A DNA stretch of 6,095 nucleotides, taken from CAZYWA01 sp964650975 [NCBI: uncultured bacterium] (GTDB taxonomy: Bacteria; JADJOY01). Below, piece by piece: positions 1 through 5,498 of the stretch (the first letter of the stretch is position 1; the number at the start of each line of letters is the position of its first letter). Location of the stretch: NCBI GenBank assembly GCA_964650975.1, contig CAZYWA010000484.1, forward strand, positions 1-6,095, in the 5' to 3' direction. Made by a program: the position numbers and the translations under genes. The notes beneath the pieces are model-generated. The model ran no database searches. It was given only the letters and a program-made list of their open reading frames with translations, and was not told the DNA's origin.

Positions 1-929
1 GACTCGAGGCGCAGCGTCTCCTCGACGAAGGCCGGGATCCGCTCCGGATGTGCGCGTAGCTCGCTTTCCACCGGCGGGCTCTCGACCAGCAACCGGAGCG
101 CGCTGCCGATCAGGCTCGCGGTCGAATCGTTGCCCGCGACGAACAGCTGGAACACGATCGAGAGCGCTTCTTCCTCGGTGAGCTGGTCGGCGTCCGCCTC
201 CACGCAGCGTGCCAGCTCGCTCGTCAGGTCGTCGCGCGGCGCGGCCCGTGCCTCGCCCAGCCGGGCGCGCAGGTAGTCGGCGAGTTCGATCGCCTGGCGC
301 GCGGCGTCGGCAAAGCCTTCCGCGTCGAGCAGGCCGTTCACGGTTCCGACGGTGGCGTCCGACCACGCCCGCAGCTGCTCGAGATCGGCGTCGGGCAGCC
401 CGAGCAGCCGAGCGATGGTCCCCATCGGTAGCGCCACGGCGAGGGCCGTCATCCAGTCGGTGGCGCCGGCACCGATCGCGGCGTCGACGAGTGCACGTGC
501 CCGGGCTCGGAGATCACCATCGAGGGCCGCGACTCGCTCCGCCGAGAACGCGCGGTTGGCGAGCCGGCGCTGCGCGGCGTGACGCGGCGGATCGATGGTG
601 GCGAGCACGTCGACGATCGGGTTCATCCCCGTCAGGTCGAGAAGCGCCGGTGCCGCGTCCGCCTGGGCGGTCAGCACCGCCAGGATGTTGGACGAGAAGT
701 CGTCGACGGCGAGCGCCGCCTCGCGCACCAGCGCATGCGACGCGACCACGTGGTAGCCGGCGCGATCCAGCGCGTGGACCGGCGCCTCGCGACGCAGCCA
801 GGCATAGAACGGAAACGGGTTCTCGACGGTCTCCGAGGCGTACGGATCGAACGGGCAGACGTCGCTGTTCGGGACGGCGGCGCCGGGCTCGGCTTCGGCG
901 AGGGTGGCGGTGCTGGCTGCGGCATGCAT
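1..929 (-). CDS. Cytochrome P450, 3' end beyond window
   Basis: Heme-thiolate monooxygenase of the soluble bacterial type (no membrane anchor), which would hydroxylate an unidentified small molecule using electrons from a ferredoxin. The first 309 residues are present, against about 400 for the family. Visible landmarks are the helix-C segment DPPRHAAQRRLANRAF (113-128, with the His/Arg pair that contacts heme propionates), the helix-I oxygen-activation motif FVAGNDSTASLIG (263-275, A/G-G-x-D-S/T form) and the helix-K ExxR as E304-T-L-R307. The heme-binding Cys loop lies outside the window, so integrity of the active site cannot be judged. The start at 929 is chosen because AGGAG lies five bases upstream; an in-frame ATG at 950 lies upstream of that site and would put it inside the gene. 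The gene is divergent from a TetR gene with a shared operator, so it is probably its repression target. The substrate cannot be predicted. Confidence 0.93.
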   Translation of the reverse strand, partial: MHAAASTATLAEAEPGAAVPNSDVCPFDPYASETVENPFPFYAWLRREAPVHALDRAGYHVVASHALVREAALAVDDFSSNILAVLTAQADAAPALLDLTGMNPIVDVLATIDPPRHAAQRRLANRAFSAERVAALDGDLRARARALVDAAIGAGATDWMTALAVALPMGTIARLLGLPDADLEQLRAWSDATVGTVNGLLDAEGFADAARQAIELADYLRARLGEARAAPRDDLTSELARCVEADADQLTEEEALSIVFQLFVAGNDSTASLIGSALRLLVESPPVESELRAHPERIPAFVEETLRLE

Positions 930-934
930 CGGAT

Positions 935-939
935 CTCCT
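935..939 (-). promoter_or_regulatory. Ribosome binding site of the P450 gene
   Basis: AGGAG on the minus strand (within GGAAGGAGAT), five bases before the ATG at 929. It decides the start between the two in-frame ATGs at 929 and 950. Confidence 0.7.
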
Positions 940-944
940 TCCGC

Positions 945-973
945 TTGCATCGCTCCGGACGCTTACTTACAGT
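945..973 (+). promoter_or_regulatory. Possible promoter of the tetR gene
   Basis: TTGCAT (945-950, weak) and TACAGT (968-973) are separated by 17 bp. The -10 is the same hexamer as on the other strand because it lies in the palindrome. Transcription would start near 980, leaving almost no leader before the ATG at 984. A shifted alternative -10 is TACTGT (973-978). The -35 match is poor, so the call rests mainly on position. Confidence 0.3.
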
Positions 974-980
974 ACTGTAA
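967..980. promoter_or_regulatory. Palindromic operator, probable TetR-family binding site
   Basis: TTACAGTACTGTAA is a perfect 14-bp inverted repeat. The symmetry extends outward to 963-984 with one mismatched pair (966/981). It sits in an AT-rich island between the divergent P450 and tetR genes and ends just before the tetR start codon. TetR-family dimers typically bind such palindromes of about 14-22 bp in the intergenic region beside their own gene. Binding is inferred from symmetry and position. Confidence 0.72.
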
Positions 981-1002
981 ATAATGGCGGACACCAGGTC
1001 AA
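974..1002 (-). promoter_or_regulatory. Predicted sigma-70-type promoter of the P450 gene
   Basis: On the minus strand, TTGACC (1002-997, five of six matches to TTGACA) is followed after exactly 17 bp by TACAGT (979-974, four of six matches to TATAAT). Transcription would begin near 967 and give a leader of about 38 bases containing the Shine-Dalgarno site. The -10 hexamer lies inside the operator palindrome, so a bound repressor would block it. The -35 element lies within the tetR coding sequence. Confidence 0.5.
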
Positions 1003-1679
1003 CCCGCATTCGCCTCGATCCCTCCGAGGCGCGCGAGCGGATCCTCGACGAGGCCGAGCGCACCTTGGTGGCGCGTGGTCCGGACGGCGTGCGGGTGGCC
1101 GAGCTCGCCCGCCGGCTCGGCATCACCCACCCCGCGATCCTCCACCACTTCGGCACCCGCGACGCGCTGCTCCAGGCGGTGGTCGCGCGGGCGCTGGAGC
1201 GGCGCTACCGGAAGGTGCTCACGCGACTTCCCCGCGCGGCCGACCCGCACGCCACCGCGCGGACCTTGCTCGACGACGCCTTCGACGCGTTCGAGCGCGA
1301 AGGCACGAGCCGTGTGGTGGGCTGGCTGGCGCTCTCGTCGGAACGCCTACCGGCCCGACGTGGATCCCTCCGCCGCGTCACGGCCGCTGTCGAAGAGGCG
1401 CGCCTTGCACTCTCGGGGGATCGAGCGGCGTCACCACCGGAAGCGAGCGCCTTCGCCGTACACCTGGGTGCCCTGGTGCTCCTGGCCGAGCCGCTCTTCG
1501 GGCCGTTCGTGTGGGGCGAGCAAGGAGCGCGCTCGTCGCGCGCTCGCTCACGGGCATTTCGGGCGTGGTTCGCGTCGCTGCTGAGCGGCTCCCTGCTCGC
1601 CAGCGGCGAGACTGCCGCGGTCAGGGCCACGCCGCGGACGTCGCGATCGGCTGGGCGCTCACGATCCCAAGTACGGTGA
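984..1679 (+). CDS. TetR/AcrR-family transcriptional regulator
   Basis: One-component DNA-binding repressor of 231 residues. The N-terminal helix-turn-helix spans about residues 16-62: an ARERILDEAERTLVARG first helix, then VRVAELARRLGI and the recognition segment THPAILHHFGTRDAL (48-62), which is the TetR hallmark. The remainder is the variable all-helical ligand-binding and dimerisation domain, with a hydrophobic helix at about 157-175. The last 20 or so residues are a low-complexity Arg/Ser/Thr tail, longer than usual for the family and probably disordered. The gene is divergent from the P450 gene and its ATG abuts the palindromic operator, so autoregulation and control of the P450 are likely, with a P450 substrate or product as a plausible inducer. 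No Shine-Dalgarno sequence precedes the start; the message may be leaderless. The family call is firm, the ligand unknown. Confidence 0.93.
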   Translation: MADTRSTRIRLDPSEARERILDEAERTLVARGPDGVRVAELARRLGITHPAILHHFGTRDALLQAVVARALERRYRKVLTRLPRAADPHATARTLLDDAFDAFEREGTSRVVGWLALSSERLPARRGSLRRVTAAVEEARLALSGDRAASPPEASAFAVHLGALVLLAEPLFGPFVWGEQGARSSRARSRAFRAWFASLLSGSLLASGETAAVRATPRTSRSAGRSRSQVR

Positions 1680-1703
1680 GCCGCCACGGGCCCAGTCCCC
1701 GGC

Positions 1704-1961
1704 CTACCCGCCCGAGAACGCGGCGACGATCAGCACGTCGCTGGCGCCCACCGGGACGTCGAGCGTGCTCGCCAGCTCCTGGCCGACGAAGAACTTGATG
1801 TGCGGGCGGATGCGGTCCTGCTCGTCGACCACGCGAAATCGAACTCCCGGATGGCGGCGATCGAGATCGAGGAGCACGTCGGCGAGCGTCGCGCCCTGGG
1901 ACTCGACCTCCGCCCGTCCACCCGTGTAGCTGCGCAAGTGGGTGGGGAACACCACGCGCAT
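1704..1961 (-). CDS. MoaD/ThiS-family ubiquitin-like protein with C-terminal Gly-Gly
   Basis: Small beta-grasp protein of 85 residues. [15 protein letters not shown] is the first beta hairpin, GATLADVLLDLDRRHPGV (23-40) the family helix, IRPHIKFFVGQE (51-62) the central strand and turn, and DVLIVAAFSGG (75-85) the last strand with the terminal Gly-Gly. In MoaD, ThiS and archaeal SAMPs this tail is adenylated by an E1-like enzyme and then carries sulfur as a thiocarboxylate or is conjugated to protein lysines. Here the stop codon directly follows the Gly-Gly, so no processing is needed. The reading frame is open up to 2237, but the start at 1961 has GGAGG four bases upstream and gives the normal family length. 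The start overlaps the stop of the upstream propeller gene (TGATG), implying coupling. No E1, MoaE or other molybdopterin gene is in the window, so a moaD role is unproven. Confidence 0.88.
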   Translation of the reverse strand: MRVVFPTHLRSYTGGRAEVESQGATLADVLLDLDRRHPGVRFRVVDEQDRIRPHIKFFVGQELASTLDVPVGASDVLIVAAFSGG

Positions 1962-3094
1962 CACGCCTCCACGGCCGACGTCACGGAGTAGATGTGCGGC
2001 AGGTGCCGGCCGATGCACTCGAACGACTCGCCCGCATTGCGGCTCGCCCAGACCTCGCCGCTGGTGGTGCCGAGATAGAGGCCCACGGGCCGCTCGCCGT
2101 CTCCGCACATCGCCTGGCGCTTCACGGTCCACCACGCTTGCTCCGCGGGGAGGCCGTTCGCCTGGCGCTGCCATGATTTGCCGCCGTCCTTGGTGTGAAA
2201 GAGCGCCGGGCGCCCATCCGGGCTCACGCGCGGCCACACGTCGGTCGCGTCCATCGGGAACACCCAGGCGGAATCCGGGTCGGCGGGGTCGAGCACGATC
2301 GGGAATCCGCGGTCGCCGACCTCCTCGGGCATGGCGCGGCCGACGCGCTCCCAGCGTTCGCTCTTGTCACGGTCGAGCTTGTAGATGCCGAAGTGGTTCT
2401 GCTGCCAGAGGCGATCGGGATTCTTGGGGTGAAGCTGCACGCAATGCGGATCGTGGCCGAACTCGTACTCCTTTCCGTCGGGCAAGGGCGGCAGCACGTC
2501 GATCGAGACGCCGCTGTTGAGCGGCTTCCAGGTCTCCCCGCGATCCTTCGACTCGAACACACCGCCGCTCGACATGCCGAGGTAGAGGTGCCTGGCATCG
2601 CGGGGGTCGACCAGCACCGAGTGGAGCTTGGGTCCGTCCGGAGTGCCGTCCTTGTCGTCGCCGACCCAGCTCTTCTGGTCGGGGTGATCGTTGAAGCCGT
2701 TCAAAGCGCTCCAGGTCATGCCGCCGTCGCTGCTCCGGAAGAGGCCCTGCGGCGAGGTGCCCGCATACCAGACGCCGGGCTCGCTCGCGTGGCCCGGGGT
2801 CAACCAGAACACGTGATCGACGGCCCGCCCGCGCGGCTCGCCCTTCGCGAACGCGGGCGGCTGCGGGCTCTCCTGCCAGGTGCGGCCGCCGTCGGTCGAG
2901 CGCTGCACCGTCGGGCCCAGGTGGCCGGTGCGCACGCCAGCGAGGATCGTGCGGCGGTCACGGGGATCGAGCACCACGTGGTGGACGATGCACCCGTAGT
3001 GTTGCGGACCCTCGACCTGCCACGCGGCGCGGTCATGGCTGCGGTAGATCCAGAGTCCCTTGCGGGTCGCGACGAACAGGGTGATGGCGGACAT
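1961..3094 (-). CDS. Asp-box (BNR/sialidase-like) beta-propeller protein
   Basis: A 377-residue protein with repeated Asp boxes (S/T-x-D-x-G-x-T/S-W): STDGGRTW (66-73), SSDGGMTW (121-128), SKDRGETW (182-189), TKDGGKSW (301-308) and a degenerate SRNAGESF (351-358). Blade-closing segments such as [13 protein letters not shown] and [13 protein letters not shown] precede them. This pattern defines the BNR/WD40-YVTN propeller superfamily (sialidases, Ycf48/HCF136, sortilin). There is no signal peptide (N-terminus [17 protein letters not shown]), so it should be cytosolic. Automatic labels such as exo-alpha-sialidase would be unsafe: Asp boxes are structural and I see no sialidase Arg triad or FRIP motif. 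The start at 3094 has GGGAG seven bases upstream. Its stop overlaps the MoaD-like start by one base, and a DoxX-like gene lies 95 bp upstream on the same strand. Function unknown; a scaffold or binding protein is plausible. Confidence 0.85.
   Translation of the reverse strand: MSAITLFVATRKGLWIYRSHDRAAWQVEGPQHYGCIVHHVVLDPRDRRTILAGVRTGHLGPTVQRSTDGGRTWQESPQPPAFAKGEPRGRAVDHVFWLTPGHASEPGVWYAGTSPQGLFRSSDGGMTWSALNGFNDHPDQKSWVGDDKDGTPDGPKLHSVLVDPRDARHLYLGMSSGGVFESKDRGETWKPLNSGVSIDVLPPLPDGKEYEFGHDPHCVQLHPKNPDRLWQQNHFGIYKLDRDKSERWERVGRAMPEEVGDRGFPIVLDPADPDSAWVFPMDATDVWPRVSPDGRPALFHTKDGGKSWQRQANGLPAEQAWWTVKRQAMCGDGERPVGLYLGTTSGEVWASRNAGESFECIGRHLPHIYSVTSAVEA
1966..1970 (-). promoter_or_regulatory. Ribosome binding site of the MoaD-like gene
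   Basis: GGAGG on the minus strand, four bases before the ATG at 1961 and inside the last codons of the propeller gene. It fixes the start of the MoaD-like gene over longer in-frame alternatives. Confidence 0.7.
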
Positions 3095-3101
3095 GGACGT
3101 G

Positions 3102-3113
3102 CTCCCATGGGAG
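3102..3113. repeat. 12-bp palindrome over the propeller-gene ribosome binding site
   Basis: CTCCCATGGGAG is a perfect inverted repeat in the gap between the DoxX-like and propeller genes. Its half on the minus strand supplies the GGGAG Shine-Dalgarno of the propeller gene. It has no loop, so it would act as a protein site rather than an RNA hairpin. It may be coincidental. Confidence 0.35.
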
Positions 3114-3189
3114 GTCGAATGGAAACTTCACGTCTAACATCCGCACCGAGCGAGCGCCAACGGGCCTCGGCCTGCGCGCGAGCCACCCG

Positions 3190-3579
3190 TCAGCTCCTGC
3201 GGTCGACGCTCCAGGCTCCGCCCCCGCGGCTCGCGAGGTAGAGGAACACGAAGCAGTAGATCACCGCGAGCTCGCCCTTGTTGATCGCCGGGAAGAAGGC
3301 GCGGCCGAGCTGCAGCTTCCAGTGAAACTGGAAGTACGCGACCGCCATGGTGCCGCTCAGCAGGAACGCGGCGAGACGCGTCTGGAAGCCGAGCGCCACC
3401 AGCGTCCCGCCCACCAGCTCGATGATGCCGCCCAACCAGAGCTGCGAGCCGACCGGCGGCCGCGGGAAGTCGGAAAGGATTCCCAGGATCTTCTGCGAGC
3501 CGTGAAACGCGAGCATCGCGCCCGCGAAGATCCGCAGCAGCGCGTACGTGTAGTTCGAGTAGCGTTCGAGCCATCTCAT
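3190..3579 (-). CDS. DoxX-family integral membrane protein
   Basis: A 129-residue inner-membrane protein with four predicted helices at about residues 11-33, 46-65, 68-86 and 103-118. Family motifs are [17 protein letters not shown] in helix 1, [18 protein letters not shown] in helix 2, and the C-terminal [27 protein letters not shown]. The length is typical for DoxX/SURF4-like proteins. Relatives include the thiosulfate:quinone oxidoreductase subunit of Acidianus and mycobacterial DoxX, linked to redox or thiol homeostasis, but most members have no known function. The start at 3579 is supported by GGAGGG nine bases upstream. It could be the first gene of a minus-strand unit with the propeller and MoaD-like genes; the 95-bp gap shows no clear terminator. 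It is divergent from the ABC transporter genes across 142 bp. Confidence 0.9.
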   Translation of the reverse strand: MRWLERYSNYTYALLRIFAGAMLAFHGSQKILGILSDFPRPPVGSQLWLGGIIELVGGTLVALGFQTRLAAFLLSGTMAVAYFQFHWKLQLGRAFFPAINKGELAVIYCFVFLYLASRGGGAWSVDRRS

Positions 3580-3709
3580 GGGTCATCACCCTCCGGTCCG
3601 ATCGGTGTGAGCGGCACAGCCTGTCTGGGCCGATCGCTGGAGGCACGACCATGGACGCTCGCCTGCCGTCGGCGACGTCCGTGTCAGGCCGAAGCGGCGC
3701 CCGTTGCGC

Positions 3710-3721
3710 TACCTTCCCGGG
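3710..3721 (+). promoter_or_regulatory. Possible leaderless-type -10 element before the ABC ATPase gene
   Basis: TACCTT (3710-3715) followed by six bases (CCCGGG) and the ATG at 3722. There is no Shine-Dalgarno sequence, and the TAnnnT hexamer is placed as in leaderless genes, where transcription starts at or near the start codon. No convincing -35 box was found at the expected distance, so this is tentative. Confidence 0.3.
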
Positions 3722-4702
3722 ATGCCTCCGATCATCACCGTCACCAACCTCACCAAGCGCTACGCCTCGGGCCTCGAAGCGCTGAAGCGCGTGAGCCTCG
3801 AGATCCGGAAGGGCGAGATCTTCGCGCTCCTGGGGCCGAACGGCGCCGGCAAGACCACGCTCATCAGCATCGTGTGCGGCATCGTGACGCCGACCGAGGG
3901 CACGATCGTCGCGGACGGGCACGACATCGTCCGCGACTACCGTGCCGCGCGCGCCAAGATCGGCCTGGTTCCGCAGGAGCTCACCACCGACATGTTCGAG
4001 ACCGTGTGGGCCACGGTGTGCTTCAGCCGTGGGCTCTTCGGCCGCGCGCCGAATCCAGCGCACATCGAGAAGGTGCTGCGCGACCTATCGCTCTGGGAGA
4101 AACGCAAGGACAAGATCATGACGCTCTCGGGCGGCATGAAGCGCCGCGTGTTGATCGCCAAGGCGCTGTCGCACGAGCCCACCATCCTGTTCCTCGACGA
4201 GCCCACCGCGGGCGTCGACGTCGAGCTGCGCCGCGACATGTGGGCGCTGGTGCGGCGGCTGCGCGAGAGCGGCGTCACCATCATCCTCACCACCCACTAC
4301 ATCGACGCGGCCGAGGAGATGGCCGACCGGATCGGCATCATCAGCGGGGGTCAGCTCATCGTCGTCGAGGAGAAGGCCAAGCTCATGCAGAAGCTCGGCA
4401 AGCGGCGGCTCACCTTGAATCTGCAGGAGCCGATGACGGCCTTGCCGCCCGAGCTCGGTGCCTGGCCGCTCGCGCTCAAGGCGCAGGGCAACCAGCTCGA
4501 GTACACGTTCGACGCCCACGACTCGACCGGCGCGGCGAGCTCCGACGGCCCACCGGGCGGGCCGGGCGACATCCCCGCCCTCCTTCGGCGGCTCGCCGAG
4601 CTCGGCATCGCCTTCAAGGACTTGAGCACCAGCCAAAGCTCGCTCGAGGAGATCTTCGTCAACCTGGTCAGCGACGGCAGAGGCGCGGGCGCTCGAGCAT
4701 GA
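3722..4702 (+). CDS. yadG: ABC transporter ATP-binding protein, YadG-like
   Basis: Cytoplasmic ATPase of an ABC-2 exporter, 326 residues, closely resembling E. coli YadG (about 308). Motifs in order: Walker A GPNGAGKT (38-45), Q-loop Q85 in GLVPQE, signature LSGGM (135-139), Walker B ILFLDE (155-160), D-loop AGVD (163-166) and switch His192 in [15 protein letters not shown]. All catalytic residues are present. The C-terminal extension (about 220-326) ends in the family's [11 protein letters not shown] motif. It includes a Gly/Ser/Asp-rich stretch at 264-283 that looks like an inserted loop. The ATG at 3722 is preferred over the in-frame TTG at 3704, because it begins right at the conserved start; neither has a clear Shine-Dalgarno. 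The stop overlaps the permease start (ATGA). The substrate is not known for this family. Confidence 0.95.
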   Translation: MPPIITVTNLTKRYASGLEALKRVSLEIRKGEIFALLGPNGAGKTTLISIVCGIVTPTEGTIVADGHDIVRDYRAARAKIGLVPQELTTDMFETVWATVCFSRGLFGRAPNPAHIEKVLRDLSLWEKRKDKIMTLSGGMKRRVLIAKALSHEPTILFLDEPTAGVDVELRRDMWALVRRLRESGVTIILTTHYIDAAEEMADRIGIISGGQLIVVEEKAKLMQKLGKRRLTLNLQEPMTALPPELGAWPLALKAQGNQLEYTFDAHDSTGAASSDGPPGGPGDIPALLRRLAELGIAFKDLSTSQSSLEEIFVNLVSDGRGAGARA

Positions 4703-5475
4703 GCGAGGTGGGCTTCAACCGCACCGGCGTGTGGGCGATCTATCGGTTCGAGATGGCTCGCTTCGTCCGCACACTGCTCCAGAGCGTCGTCACGCCGGTC
4801 ATCACCACCTCGCTCTACTTCGTGGTCTTCGGCTCGGCGATCGGCTCCCGGATGTCTCGCGTCGCGGGGGTCCCGTACGGAGCCTTCATCGTGCCTGGCC
4901 TCATCATGCTCTCGATTCTGACCGCCAGCATCTCGAACGCCTCGTTCGGGATCTACTTTCCCAAGTTCACCGGCACGATCTACGAGCTCCTGTCGGCGCC
5001 GATCTCCTTCGTGGAGATGATCATCGGCTACGTGGGCGCCGCGGCGACCAAGTCGATCACGCTCGGCCTCGTCATTCTGGCGACGGCGACGGTGTTCGTG
5101 CCGGTCGAGGTACACCACCCGCTGTGGATGATCGCCTTTCTGTTGCTGACCGCCACCACCTTCAGCCTGTTCGGTTTCGTGATCGGCGTGTGGGCCAAGG
5201 GCTTCGAGCAGCTGCAGTTGATTCCGATGCTGGTCGTGACGCCGCTGACCTTCCTCGGCGGCGCCTTCTATTCGATCGACATGCTGCCGGCCAGGTGGCG
5301 CACCGTCGCCTTCTTCAACCCGGTGGTCTACCTCGTCAGCGGCTTTCGCTGGAGCTTCTACGACACCGCCGATGTGGGCGTGGGCGTCAGCCTGGCCATG
5401 ACCTCCGGGTTCCTGCTCCTGCTCCTCGGCGTTGTAGCCTGGATCTTCAAGACCGGTTACCGGCTCAAAAAATGA
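4699..5475 (+). CDS. yadH: ABC-2 type transporter permease, YadH-like
   Basis: Inner-membrane half of the exporter, 258 residues, the same size as E. coli YadH (256). Six predicted helices lie at about 26-47, 62-84, 104-133, 141-165, 172-191 and 229-250. Family segments are [21 protein letters not shown] (28-48, broken here only by description), FIVPGLIM (63-70), and the ABC-2 signature region [20 protein letters not shown] (175-194), followed by [14 protein letters not shown]. The start codon overlaps the ATPase stop by four bases and has no well-placed ribosome binding site, so translation is probably coupled and stoichiometric. ABC-2 permeases of this type dimerise and export lipids, glycans or drugs; the cargo is not deducible here. 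A secreted protein gene starts 23 bp downstream. Confidence 0.95.
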   Translation: MSEVGFNRTGVWAIYRFEMARFVRTLLQSVVTPVITTSLYFVVFGSAIGSRMSRVAGVPYGAFIVPGLIMLSILTASISNASFGIYFPKFTGTIYELLSAPISFVEMIIGYVGAAATKSITLGLVILATATVFVPVEVHHPLWMIAFLLLTATTFSLFGFVIGVWAKGFEQLQLIPMLVVTPLTFLGGAFYSIDMLPARWRTVAFFNPVVYLVSGFRWSFYDTADVGVGVSLAMTSGFLLLLLGVVAWIFKTGYRLKK

Positions 5476-5486
5476 GCGAGCGGGGT

Positions 5487-5498
5487 TAGGATGGTCCG
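5487..5498 (+). promoter_or_regulatory. Possible leaderless-type -10 element before the secreted-protein gene
   Basis: TAGGAT (5487-5492, four of six matches to TATAAT) followed by GGTCCG and then ATG at 5499. The spacing to the start codon is the same as at 3710-3722. No Shine-Dalgarno is present, and no clear -35 box was found. The gene may have its own leaderless promoter in the 23-bp gap after the permease gene or be read through from it. Confidence 0.35.

Noticed and set aside
1680-1703. GC-rich stretch between convergent stops considered as a bidirectional terminator
   Set aside because: Only a four-base CGGG/CCCG pairing is possible and no T-run follows on either strand.
209-1798. 529-codon plus-strand open frame across the P450 and tetR region
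   Set aside because: It is Arg/Pro/Ala-rich low complexity without any family motif, and it is contradicted by the intact P450 and TetR frames.
1962-2237. Longer MoaD-like protein starting at 2237
   Set aside because: The extra 92 residues are Arg-rich shadow of the propeller gene. The internal ATG at 1961 has a strong Shine-Dalgarno and gives the usual family length.
3598-3637. CCGATCG repeated at 3598 and 3630 in the doxX/yadG divergent gap, with ACAGCCTGT between, considered as operators
   Set aside because: The units are short, GC-rich and self-palindromic, and ACAGCCTGT has a different spacing from the tetR operator. Not distinguishable from chance.
3704-3721. TTG start at 3704 for the ABC ATPase
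   Set aside because: It would add six residues with no family similarity and has no ribosome binding site; the ATG at 3722 fits the family N-terminus better.
3322-4698. Upstream plus-strand extension in the permease frame, open from 3322
   Set aside because: It is antisense to doxX and out of frame over the YadG-like ATPase. Only the part from 4699 encodes recognisable permease.
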